This document shows, piece by piece, positions 1 through 9,479 of a stretch of 12,447 nt of DNA (positions within the stretch are counted from its first letter, which is position 1; each line of letters opens with the position of its first letter). The DNA lies in NCBI RefSeq assembly GCF_000003605.2, contig NW_003133349.1, positions 368,880 to 381,326 of the forward strand, in the 5' to 3' direction. The notes below the pieces were generated by a model, which saw only the letters and a list, made by a program, of their open reading frames with translations, had not been told where the DNA came from and searched no databases. Source of the DNA: Saccoglossus kowalevskii. Its lineage: Eukaryota > Hemichordata > Enteropneusta > Harrimaniidae. The position numbers were made by a program, and so were the translations under genes.

Positions 1-1075
1 TCATATGAAGACATTGAATGAAAGATGTAACTGACATTAGAAATGGCTATATATGATTATGTAATCTCATTATTAAGAACATGGCTCATTATATATCCTG
101 AAAACCCTATTTCGATAACCAAACCACGTAAATACATGGTACCAATTTCATTTCGACCTCGTGTTACTGATAATACAAGCTACCTGATTGTCTAACATGT
201 AACCACATTAATTATGAAACAGAATCTTGTCAGCTTGGGCCCCGGTGACGCCGCTTGCGGCTTTAATTTCTCCTTATCATTGCTAATAAAATATCTAGGG
301 TTGCAAAACTCAAGGTTTGCTTTAATACATGTTGTATTTCTTTATTATGAATGGGTTGAGTGTCGTGGTACCTTTGATACGTGCCTGGAAATATTAATGT
401 AGCAATATATGGTCCATACCAGCAAGCCTTGATAAAATCTGTATGTCGTCTATCACTTATTGAATTAAACACAACTTGATATTAAAAGAGAGGCTGGTAC
501 CAATTACAGGTTTAGATTGACTGTTTTCACTTATACATATATATTATATTATAATAATGTGTGTTGTCGATTGTAAAAACGATGTTTTCTCATTGGTCTG
601 CTGGTACCACACAAAAACCATGTTATCACAACTGATAACTAGGCATGAGGTCATTACCCTCATCACGTTTGGACGGGTTGTCTAAACGACAAACCACATC
701 TCTCCTACCGGTACTTTAAAAAATATTGCAACACTGTTATCTCACAATCTCTTTTATTCCCTCAATAAATTATTATGTTTTTTTTCGTGTAGAATCTATA
801 TCGAATCATCTTCAAATGGAATTTTGTTTGTGACATTTTGACTGAAACCTATTTTACTTGTATGTAATGGCATATATGGCTTGTGGTACTTTATTGTTTT
901 TCTTGCAGCTAGTCCTGATAAGAAAGTTTATTCTCTATTACGATACTTATCTCAAATAAGTCTTCTGCTTCTACATATGTGTTCATCTCTAATTTGGTTC
1001 CCGGGAGTAGGAGTTGGGGTTTATACAGTCTGTAGTACTGATCAGAAGATACTAATCACTTGCTTTCTATTCCAG
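1..1075 (+). other. 3' part of upstream Par-3 intron
   Basis: No coding exon is supported here. The segment ends in a good acceptor at 1060-1075 (TTGCTTTCTATTCCAG), with a branch-point-like ACTAATC at 1051-1057. Because exon A starts at phase 0, this intron must separate whole codons from an upstream exon that is not visible. The stretch is AT-rich apart from a short GC-rich islet at 234-261, and it holds five GGTACC words together with exon A. I see no RNA gene and no intact transposon. Confidence 0.7.
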
Positions 1076-1231
1076 GAGAATAATAATGGGTACCAACAGA
1101 GAAATGGCACTGAAGAGGAGATTTCCACCGTATTTTCAAGATTTGGTCGTGATTCTGCCCGGCAATCAATCCTTGGTAATCACCCGTCAATGTATAAATG
1201 GGCTGAAGCGCAAGATAAAGTTGATATCCAG
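1076..1231 (+). CDS. pard3: Par-3 exon A: conserved linker before PDZ1
   Basis: This 52-codon exon is phase 0 at both ends. The acceptor is TTCTATTCCAG at 1065-1075 and the donor is CCAG|GTAGAA at 1231/1232. The product contains SRFGRDSARQSILGNHPSMY followed by KWAEAQDK. This parallels the vertebrate PARD3 segment with a QRDNARSSL core and HPMVGKW, which lies between the N-terminal oligomerisation domain and PDZ1. No folded domain is apparent. It begins with a hydrophilic, Asn/Gln- and Glu-rich stretch and looks like a disordered linker with one conserved block. Ser/Arg spacing (RDSARQS) could suit a basophilic kinase, but that is inference. The open frame runs past both splice sites (881-1363); the flanking translation shows no similarity to Par-3, so the exon limits are set by the splice signals and the match. 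An exon divisible by three could be skipped without a frameshift. Confidence 0.85.
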
Positions 1232-3162
1232 GTAGAAACTCATCACTTTGATTTGAACTATTTCACCACCAGATTTCATGCCCGAATTTTCTACATTTTT
1301 GTTCTTATGTTCTTCAGTATTTCTGGAAATGAACGCAAATTGGAGGCAACAGACAAAATTTAAGTTAATTTTCAATTTTTACTAAAAAAATGTTCTTGTC
1401 CACATCTTCTGAAGGGAAGTGCAGACTATAAACAACACTATTTTGTAAATTTGTGATGGAAAGAGGAAACTGTGGCGAAGCTGTTAGCATTATTGCTTAC
1501 AATAACAGATAGGTACTTAGTTTTCACTTGGGGATAGTGTTTGCATTAACCTTAACAACAAGGTCAAATGTCAAAGTTTTGGAAGTGACACATGTCTGTT
1601 GTAATCATTATCAATCATTATCAAATCTTGTTTCAAATACTGATCAGTATATCCCATTCAGATTTGGCAAATCATTATGTATGTAACTATTACTTTTTGA
1701 GTTCTACTATTTTTGCCGCCAATGTTTTGGTACAACATTTTCCTATTTTTATGTTTTTTTCTGATATTTTTGTTAATTTTGGACCAGATAGACATAATAT
1801 GCTATCATATTTCTGTTTTTGTAGAGAATCTGCAATTTAATTTAATTTAAAAACAAATACGTGGACATATTCTATTCTATGTGCTGCTAAGTGATAGCCA
1901 ATCAAATGGCGCTTGACGTTTTCATTACACTGTTCATTTTTGTTGTATTCATTTAAAGGTAGCAGCTTACATTTGTGACTAATTTTAAAGTTTTTTATTT
2001 TTTCTGAATCAATTTGTCCAAATAATAAATAAATAGTAAATAAATGTGAGTAAAAAACACATGAATATTTCTCATGATCTATCAACTTACCAGTAGCTGT
2101 ACTGTTTGTGATTCAACTTAGCGGTTTGTTAATTAGAACAGATTAAGACAATCTGGATTTGAGATGCTGGGTTTGGTTTGGCACATGCGTAAACCACCAC
2201 ACAAGATTTTAAGTGTGATCTACAGTTGCACTTCCGGCAGCTCTTAAAACTCAGAATGTCTGACAAGGGCTTATATTATCAGCAATTCGCATTTGATAAA
2301 AATACCATCATAGTGAAAGATTCGTGTGAAAAAATATTACTAAGACGACTTGAAATTTTAAAAATTTGAAAATGTATTCTATGAATAATTAGTATGTGAT
2401 AACATTGGAAGTTACAGCGACTGACTTGCTCATGCTCCTGAAATTTCTCGTTCTTAACCTGTCTATGTTTTGATTAGTGTTTGCCTCTTTTGCCAGACAA
2501 CCAGATTCAAGTTGACCAAGGTCAAAGGAAATTATTAATATGTTGGCGTTGTGTTGGGCAATCATCACAGTTGTCGAACATGTTTGCACACTAGTAGCAA
2601 ACATGTTATAAAAAAAGATGAATCATTACTGGCCATGTTGCCCCATTCCATTTGACGTTAAATCGCCCGGCCGATGTGATGCTTATTATTTTTATCACAA
2701 TATCCCTTTATGCAGTTCATGCACCAATGCAATTACAAATAGAAGATTTTGTACAGCACTTGACAACTGCCTATTGGATAGCATCAGTTTTTAATGTAAT
2801 TAACGTGTTCTGTGAAGCAATGTATTTGATGCGTGTTTTACAGTCCAGCAAAGTTAGCTATCACAGTGTCTTTGCCTTTAACTCAAAACAACCAAGAGAG
2901 CGAGATGTCCTCGTCTTGTATCCCAAACCCTGTTATGCGTGAAACATTATAAAACTGATGTTTTCTCTATTTTCATTTGCAATTGCTTCGACTAACTAAA
3001 CATAGTGGATGAGCTGATTCTTTTGAATTTTTAACATCCTGTTGAAATGTACCTAATGCAAAGAAATGTGTCTACCCAGTTTAAAAAATTTGTTTTTGGT
3101 CTCAAGATGTTCACGTTAAACTATCAAAAATTTAAGTTTACTCATGCAGCATCAAACACATT

Positions 3163-3180
3163 CACACACACACACACACA
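3163..3180. repeat. (CA)9 microsatellite
   Basis: Nine uninterrupted CA dinucleotides, followed by AACACA. An ordinary dinucleotide microsatellite in the intron before the PDZ1 exons, probably length-polymorphic. Confidence 0.95.
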
Positions 3181-4146
3181 AACACAAAGTAAACACCCAT
3201 TGTGCAAATCATTCAGCACATTAAAATTTGTAAAATATTGTTTTTACGTCACCAATTTTAATCGCATATCTATTGATATAAATACAAATTGTTCGCAAAG
3301 AGCATTATTGTTTGCCAGAGAAAAAAGGAGTTAAAATGGAAAGCCACAAATGTGAGTCACTACCTATTCCTGATTGTGAAAGGGATTGGGTCCACTATTT
3401 CTTGAAATGTACATTATTTGCTGGCATACCATAAAAATCCATAATTCAAGCCACATTTGAATAATTAATTTAAAAAAAAAAGGTCAGGTTTTTAGAATTA
3501 AAAATTACCTTGAAATCTTGACTGATTGAATTTTCAGCGTGAAAATCAGTGATTACAAAAACGTTGGGTGGCATACAATGTGCATTATTTGTTGTCAGAA
3601 AGAAAACATTTCCGTCACTTGCGATATTTTATGAGTAGAAAACAAATAATAGATTACGACAGAGTTAGCACCATAGAAAGACTTGCAGTTTATTGCGTGA
3701 GTAGGTAAAGTACGTTTTATCTGTTAGCATCATGAAAGCTGTTAAAACTTTCAATAATCATTTTATCTTTTAATAAGTACTAATCGCTTAATTGCTTCTT
3801 TTAAAAAAAAATTCTGTGAAATCACTGATAATTTTAAAGAAGAGCTAAAAAATTCTGTAATCGGCTTAAAAGGCAATGAACTAAGAAAATTTGTCAAATA
3901 ATTTATTAGTTGAATTTTATCATCTTATCTTGATTGTCCTAAGATTATTAAATCATGAAAATTTACAGCAATGAGAATAAAACACCTTTCACACACATTA
4001 AAATTTTTATTTTTAAAACAAGACAAATTTACCATTTTTTGTTAACAATTTGTGATTACAAATAATTGAATATTTCTTTGCTTTTTACCGTATAATCAAA
4101 ATCTAAAAATTGATTAAAATAGAAAAAAATGTATTCTGAATAATTC

Positions 4147-4203
4147 AAATAGGGGCATTACTTATTTTGATGATTTAAATAGAGGTATTACTTATTTAGA
4201 TGA
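4147..4203. repeat. Tandem duplication of a 30-bp unit
   Basis: Two adjacent copies, starting at 4147 and 4177, share the core (A/G)GG(C/T)ATTACTTATTT followed by T/A and GATGA. They differ at only a few positions, so this is a recent local duplication inside the intron. No coding content or function is evident. Confidence 0.85.
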
Positions 4204-5446
4204 GCTTGCATAACAAATAAAGCATATGAATAACAAATATTTATGTAAATTTACTTGTAACTGGAGTCAGAAAAACGACCTCAATAAGAAGTCTGTTTAC
4301 AACTGGGTGAAGGTGATACAACCGCCAGACAAATGGATTTTCATTAGTCTTGTCGTTAATGATGTAACATACTGGCTTAACCAATCAAATACATGCTCAC
4401 CTACCGGTATATTATTGTTACACATCTCATCCATATTCATTGAGCAGAAAAGATACGACTCTAGTGGCACATCTTTTAGTTCTGCATCAGTAACTTGAAG
4501 TGACTATGTCTCAACTTTCATAGCATATAGCTCTTCAGTTGATTTCAGAAATTACAGCACGTTATTGTTGGTTTAATGTACCCCAAGTATTCCTTCAGTG
4601 TGTTTGTGACAGGGTAGATCTATAATAATAAATAGAACATGTTATTAAATGTGGATCTTGCTGTACATGTACCTGAGTAACATAGTCAACTTCAGGCACC
4701 ATCAAATTTCAACTTTTTTCATCAGAAACTAGAAGCAATGTCACATTTTGTCTGTTTTGTCTAAAATTAGGAAAATTACAGGAACTGTAAACAAATGTGC
4801 TCAAAGGGTTTAATAACAGGGGCATGATTCTGTGTCTTACTCATAATGATAATGAAGTGTAAATGTGTAAATGTCTGTTGTTGTCGTCATCGTTGCTGTT
4901 TTTGTTTGTCTGACTCTGAATCAGGAAATAGGAAACTACACAATTGTATGACTGGATACACTTGAATACTGATAAAACCAGAAATTATGGATAATAAGCA
5001 CTTTAACATAATCATTTTTATAACTCTGATTAATAATTTTGGTCCGACTATTAGACATATATAAGGAATACATACAAAAATTGGCTAAAATTAAATATTA
5101 GTGTAACATTTGAAGACGTTTGCATTTGCGCGGCTGATCGTGAGAACCATATATTAGTAATGTACTTGACAAAATCCATTACTTAAATAACACAGTAACC
5201 AGATATGTTGTTTTCAGTATATGTAGTATTAATCATGTTTGCTGCCAAAAGTTGACAATCTAGGCTTGTGTATTTTTCTGTCAATATTTTGCTTAGATAT
5301 ATTGCTGTATATATTGTTTTTAACAAGTCATGTTATATTTTTCTATAAAGGACCCTGAGATTAATAAGGAAATTGTAATATTCAAGAGTTTGTCTCTGCT
5401 GATATTAAAATATTATTGAGTTATATCTATGACTATTCTTTTGTAG

Positions 5447-5616
5447 GACACTGACCGTCATGATCCAGTGGGTGGGGATCTTCCTGTCGGCGAGAAGAGT
5501 CCTGCTGATGGGTCGTCACAAGACTCAGATATTGACTCATTTGTTATTGAACTTCGTAATGATGGGTCACCAGTAGGTCTACATGTAGTACCATATACTG
5601 ATGCAAAAGATGGGAG
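5447..5616 (+). CDS. pard3: Par-3 exon B: acidic linker and start of PDZ1
   Basis: Exon of 170 nt, entered at phase 0 after TTTTGTAG and leaving after two bases of an Arg codon at a strong donor, AG|GTAAGTG (5616/5617). The first 30 residues are an acidic, Ser-rich linker (DTDRHDPVGG... DSDID). PDZ1 then begins with SFVIELRNDGSPVGLHVVPY. The segment SPVGLHVVP is the carboxylate-binding loop plus beta-B strand, with VGLH in place of the canonical GLGF; vertebrate PDZ1 has PLGIHVVP at the same place. In vertebrates and flies this domain is reported to bind Par-6. The next two exons complete the fold. Homology to PDZ1 is clear; partner binding is inferred from the family. Confidence 0.93.
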
Positions 5617-5753
5617 GTAAGTGATTGTGATTTGCAGTTCATTCTGTAGTTAATTACAAGTAATTTTCAGATGGGTAAGACTATGTAATCTGTGTCCACC
5701 AGGCGACTCTCCCTTACATGCACTCAAGCTAGGACGCACTGCTATTGAAGATT

Positions 5754-6366
5754 ATGTAAACACTACAATTGAACATTACTATGTAAACACAACAATTGAA
5801 CATTACCTAGACATTGCAATTAAATACTATATAAACACTACAATTGTCATTGTAAACATTACAATTGAACATGTAAACACTACAATTGAACACTGTAAAC
5901 ACTACAATTGTCAATGTAAACATTACAATTGAACATGTAAACACTACAATTGAACATGTAAACACTGCAATTGAACTCTGTAAACATTGCAATCGATCAA
6001 TGTAAACACCACAATTAAACATTGTAAACATTACACATGAACACTAAACACTACAATTTAACACTGTAAACACTACAACGGAACTCTGTAAACACTACAA
6101 TTGAACACTGTAAACACTGCAATTGAACTCTGTAAACATTGCAATTGATCAATGTAAACACCACAATTACACATTGTAAACACTACACATGAACACTAAA
6201 CACAACAATTTAACACTGTGAACACTACAATGGAACACTGTAAACACTACAATTGAACATGTAAACACTGCAATTGAACTCTGTAAACATTACAATTGAA
6301 CACTGTAAACATTGCAATTGATCAATGTAAACACCACAATTAAACATTGTAAACACCTATAATTAA
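5754..6366. repeat. 21-22 bp minisatellite, TGTAAACA-containing unit
   Basis: About 28 tandem units of the general form TGTAAACACTACAATTGAAC (with A, AC, or CTC before the next unit) fill roughly two thirds of the intron between PDZ1 exons B and C. TGTAAACA occurs about 23 times exactly, with a few degraded versions (ATAAACA, CTAAACA, GTGAACA). Spacing is mostly 21-22 bp. Many units also carry the palindrome CAATTG. A block of seven units recurs at about 152 bp (compare 5979-6030 with 6131-6182) and part of it again near 6304. Weakly matching remnants continue to about 6455. Open frames through it on either strand are repeat artefacts. Confidence 0.95.
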
Positions 6367-6517
6367 ACACTTTGTGACAACTATTGTTAATTTATAAGGT
6401 AACAAACAAACACTGAAAATTACAATTGAACACTATCTGAACACTACAACTACACTACTCTGGTGAATACTGTTCAAGAAGTACATATAACATTTCAATT
6501 CATGATTTTTATTTTAG

Positions 6518-6643
6518 GGAACTTGGGATGTTAGTACGTGGGGTAGAGGAGGGTAGTAAAGCATCGACTGATGGGAGAATATTGGTTAACGATCGAATTA
6601 TAGAAATTAATAATTTAACATTATCAGATGTTACGTTTGAAAG
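6518..6643 (+). CDS. pard3: Par-3 exon C: middle of PDZ1
   Basis: Exon of 126 nt (divisible by three), entered and left at phase 2. The acceptor is TTTTTATTTTAG and the donor AAG|GTAATT (6643/6644). The split Arg codon from exon B (AG|G) is completed here, giving R-ELGMLVRGVEEGSKASTDGR and then ILVNDRIIEINNLTLSDVTFE-R. This is the beta-C to alpha-B start of PDZ1, colinear with vertebrate RTLGLLVKRLEKGGKA and ENDCIVRINDGDL. The motif NDRIIEINN corresponds to the usual PDZ GDxIxxVNG turn. Skipping it would keep the frame but destroy the fold. Confidence 0.93.
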
Positions 6644-7377
6644 GTAATTATATTCTAAGCTTTCACAACTGATTAATTGTAAAGATGAAGAATTTCAAAT
6701 AAAGATTATTTGGTTTATATTATTTTCTGCTGGCCTATTTAAATACTGAGAATGCCCTCGTGAACCACAATTCAGATACCCCCTCCCCTCCCAAGTATAG
6801 TCAGCTTTCACTCCAATTCTATGAATGCTCAACTGAATAATCAATTTGCTACAATTTGTGCAGGAGCTGATGTTGAATTTCTATGAGTGATGTCGTAGGC
6901 GAGTTAAATTCATGGATCTTTATTTTATTCAACTATGCTTATGAATTAAATCAAACCATTCTGGTGAGGTGAATGGTTTTCAAAATCTGCAGATATATAC
7001 CCTTCTTAGCAATATTTTTTTTTTTCCTAGCAATAAATTTCCAATAATCGTTGCTATAAATTGCTGTCATTGCACCACCCGAGTAATTGTGTTGTTTTCC
7101 TGTCTGATAAAAATAATACTGTCACACAATTTGGTTTTCTCTGCATACTGTTGTGAATGATATGCACCATGGTCATGTGATCAATATTCAGTACAATATG
7201 AAGTATAATAGCGGTTTTCCCGATGATGACATATTGTTTATACGGCTTGAAATCTACAGACATATCAAGAAGAACCTTTTACATCATTATGCAAATTATA
7301 GAATAGTTAGTGCTGTTTAAGTTACAAATCTTCACTTCCCTTGATGAGTATTGTTTCTTAATTGCCCTTCATGTTAG
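6644..7377 (+). other. 734-nt intron inside PDZ1
   Basis: GTAATT donor; acceptor ends at 7377 in CCCTTCATGTTAG. The interior is AT-rich with a short C-rich patch (CCCCCTCCCCTCCC at 6779-6792). I see no RNA gene, tandem repeat or mobile element. Open frames over 6969-7263 on both strands have no recognisable similarity. Confidence 0.75.
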
Positions 7378-7703
7378 AGCACAAGACATTTTCCGGAAAG
7401 CCATGACGACTTTTCCGTATGTAAGACTTCGCATAGAGAGAGACAAACACCCCTCACGCCAGATATCGGAAGAAGATAATGTACACCACAATTGGAATGT
7501 TGATGTAATGTCAGAAAAACCAACGCCAAAATACCCGCATCTTGAGCTTCCAGATGTTGCAAAGGATGCTGGGACACCATCCAGTAAAAAAGCACCTCCA
7601 GCTGTTCCTCTTAGGTCACCAAATACAGTATTAAGCACACCGATCAAAGACAGGACTAATGTGCGGAAAATTGGTAAAAAGCTACACATTCAACTTACTA
7701 AAG
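7378..7703 (+). CDS. pard3: Par-3 exon D: end of PDZ1, Pro-rich linker, start of PDZ2
   Basis: Exon of 326 nt, entered at phase 2 (AG|A completes Arg) and left at phase 1 (AAA G|GTAACG, 7703/7704). It begins with the PDZ1 alpha-B helix AQDIFRKAM, where vertebrates have AQHMFRQAM, and the last strand YVRLRIER. A hydrophilic linker of roughly 80 residues follows, rich in Pro, Ser and Lys, with several S/T-P pairs (GTPSS, RSPN, STPIK) and a PPAVPLR motif at 7595-7615. The exon closes with VRKIGKKLHIQLTKG, the basic first strand of PDZ2, matching the vertebrate KKIGKRLNIQLKKG. Basic residues in Par-3 PDZ2 are known in vertebrates to contact phosphoinositides; that this protein does so is inference. 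The donor has C rather than G at intron +5, so it is weak. Reading into the intron meets a stop at 7727-7729. Confidence 0.93.
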
Positions 7704-7727
7704 GTAACGCATATTGTTATACTGAAT

Positions 7728-7938
7728 GAGTGAGTGTTAGTGAACAATGTGAGTGAATGAGTGGGTGAGTGAGTGAACAATGTGAGTGAGTGAGTGAGTG
7801 AACAATGTGAGTGAGTGAGTGAGTGGGTGAGTGAGTGAACAATATGAGTGAGTGAGTGAGTGAATGAGTGAGTGAGTGAGTGAGTGAGTGAGCGAGCGAG
7901 CGAGCGAGCGAGTGAGTGAGTGAGTGAGTGAGTGAGTG
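7728..7938. repeat. GAGT tetranucleotide microsatellite with embedded GTGAACAAT spacer copies
   Basis: Long imperfect (GAGT)n array starting 24 nt after the exon D donor. It contains about five (GAGC) variant units at 7891-7910 and a small higher-order pattern: TGAACAAT followed by (A/G)TGAGTGA recurs at 7741, 7774, 7799 and 7836. A shorter relic (GAGTGAAGGAGTGAGTGAGT) lies at 8041-8060. The sense strand reads as overlapping GTGAGT words, about 28 by my count. Minus-strand open frames through the array encode only Thr-His-Ser-Leu repeats and are artefacts. Confidence 0.95.
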
Positions 7939-8108
7939 AAATACATGGCAAGGTGTAAATACTATCTTATAGGTTGAATCAATAACAGTAAATAGCAATA
8001 ATAAATAATATAATAAAAAAAAATTAGTTGAATAGATATTGAGTGAAGGAGTGAGTGAGTGTGTGAACAAGTAAAACAAATTAGTCACCAATTTTAGTGT
8101 ATATCTGA

Positions 8109-8267
<159 letters not shown>

Positions 8268-8389
8268 TAAAACTATTAAGACCCATATTTCAAACATCTT
8301 ATTCTATTTATATTCAGTATTTCAAGTTAGTCTTATAATAATAACTCATTAGACCAAATGTAGTAAAATAAATGTGTTTTGTCGGACAG

Positions 8390-8551
8390 GTGAATGGGAA
8401 CGAAATGACAGGTAAATCACAGGCAGACGCTGTGTCAATACTACGCAGTACAAAACTAGGAAGTGATGTTGTACTTGTCATATCACGCCAAGAAGCAGTT
8501 GGGAATAAGTTACCACGGCAATTGGTAAGAGATGTCCCAGAAGTACCACAG
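8390..8551 (+). CDS. pard3: Par-3 exon F: end of PDZ2 and linker
   Basis: Entered at phase 0 after GTCGGACAG. The product starts VNGNEMTGKSQADAVSILRS and continues TKLGSDVVLVISRQE, the alpha-B helix and last strand of PDZ2. The linker LPRQLVRDVPEVPQ follows; vertebrates have HPREL at the matching place. Two in-frame donors are visible: TTG|GTAAGA at 8524/8525 (strong intron side) and CAG|GTTAAT at 8551/8552 (weak intron side). I give the longer form because the linker then has a length closer to that of vertebrate PARD3, and the following exon aligns residue for residue with the vertebrate sequence from that boundary. The short form (8390-8524) drops nine residues, VRDVPEVPQ, without a frameshift. 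Past 8552 the frame soon stops (TAA at 8570-8572). Confidence 0.85.
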
Positions 8552-9100
8552 GTTAATGATGTTTCCACCTAATATTTGTCTTCTTGTGTATCGTGTATCC
8601 CTCTTAATTCTCCCCAAAGTATTACTTTTTTTCTTGTTTCTCTTGGATAATTATCTCACTATATTTATATATATACCTTTGGACTTCCTAATCAAACATC
8701 TCACTTTTACAATATCCTGCCTCCATTGGTGGATTCTTCACGTTTCTGATGGTTAGTGATTAGGTGGATACCAGGTGTTAATTTGCATGTTTTCTGGGAT
8801 TGGCTACTTGCATGGAATGACTTCCTTGACCTTTAAATGTACTCACCTGTCTATTGTCTTATTTATTTATTTCTAGGTGCATTCAGTAATATACATCATT
8901 TCAAAACACATTTGTCATGCCACAAGTGAATGTACATGTATAGCGTTTTTCACTGAAAAGGTTGCAATCAATGCTGACAACCCAATTCAGAAATATGTTT
9001 CTTACTGGATGTATTTCAGTTACACACACTCTTCAAATATAAATAGCCCACATTGAGATGCTTTGTGATTAGGAATGTAACTAACTAACTAACATATCAG

Positions 9101-9124
9101 ATGACCATATATGGTCATATGACC
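9101..9124. promoter_or_regulatory. Overlapping perfect palindromes with CArG box and GGTCA half-sites
   Basis: ATGACCATATATGGTCAT (9101-9118) is a perfect 18-bp palindrome with CCATATATGG (9105-9114) at its centre, an exact CC(A/T)6GG CArG box, the consensus for SRF-type MADS factors. It overlaps a second perfect palindrome, GGTCATATGACC (9113-9124). The latter places two GGTCA-type nuclear-receptor half-sites as an inverted pair spaced by two bases. The symmetry is directly visible; any factor binding is inference. Confidence 0.45.
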
Positions 9125-9356
9125 TCATCAATAAGCATAACTGTCAAATCTCAAAAACTGTTACAGATAGTGGTGCAATGTTATTATTAAATGCATTTTC
9201 AGATATAACTCTGAAAATCTGTTCCTACTTAAAATAAATAATCATAATATGAAATTTAGTGAATTATTTGTCCTGAATGTTGGTAATACATTTGTTGTGT
9301 ATAATTTAGATCAAATTGAAATTAAGAAATTACTCAGCAGAGAAAAAACAGAAAAT

Positions 9357-9394
9357 GTGACAATTGTAGATGCTTGTGACAATTGTAGATGCTT
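9357..9394. repeat. 19-bp perfect tandem duplication
   Basis: GTGACAATTGTAGATGCTT occurs twice in direct succession (9357-9375 and 9376-9394), followed by a third partial start, GTGACA. A recent slippage-type duplication; no function is apparent. Confidence 0.95.
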
Positions 9395-9479
9395 GTGACA
9401 AAAACTTATTGTTTGAATCTAGTGGTACACATTGTACAAAGGTTTTCATAATTTCAAGATCATAAAATTATTAAGGATA

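Larger units (their letters stand above)
1232..5446 (+). other. 4.2 kb Par-3 intron before the PDZ1 exons
   Basis: Intron with GTAGAA donor and TATTCTTTTGTAG acceptor (ends 5446). No coding exon, RNA gene or complete mobile element is supported. It is strongly AT-rich with many poly(A)/poly(T) runs. Recognisable pieces are a CA microsatellite at 3163-3180, a 30-bp tandem duplication at 4147-4203 and a small hairpin at 3521-3550 (ATTTTCA-GCG-TGAAAAT core). Two medium open frames on the + strand (2652-2942 and 4226-4498) have no recognisable protein similarity and are not called as genes. Confidence 0.75.
5537..7441 (+). other. PDZ1 domain, spread over exons B, C and D
   Basis: Domain boundaries are estimated from SFVIEL (beta-A, 5537) to RLRIER (last strand, ending near 7441). 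It is assembled from three exons. Order: carboxylate loop SPVGLHVVP, beta-C LGMLVRGVEEGS, beta-D/E RILVNDRIIEINN, helix alpha-B ERAQDIFRKAM, and last strand YVRLRIE. It has the same layout as vertebrate PARD3 PDZ1, including FxxAQxxFRxAM in the second helix. Confidence 0.9.

Noticed and set aside
2230-2237. ETS-like word ACTTCCGG
   Set aside because: A single 8-bp match in 4 kb of intron is not distinguishable from chance.
2652-2942. 96-codon open frame on the + strand with hydrophobic start
   Set aside because: Not recognisable as any protein or as Par-3. It lies deep in an intron, and an open frame of this length can arise by chance. A BLASTP or transposon-library hit would change this.
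4226-4498. 90-codon open frame on the + strand
   Set aside because: No recognisable domain, no splice context linking it to Par-3, and no promoter or terminator evidence.
5807-6031. Minus-strand open frame rich in VFTCSIVVFT-type repeats
   Set aside because: Translation of the 21-22 bp minisatellite; no independent coding evidence.
7682-8091. Minus-strand open frames coding Thr-His-Ser-Leu repeats
   Set aside because: They are simply the GAGT microsatellite read on the reverse strand; a 4-bp repeat lacking stops gives open frames in several registers.
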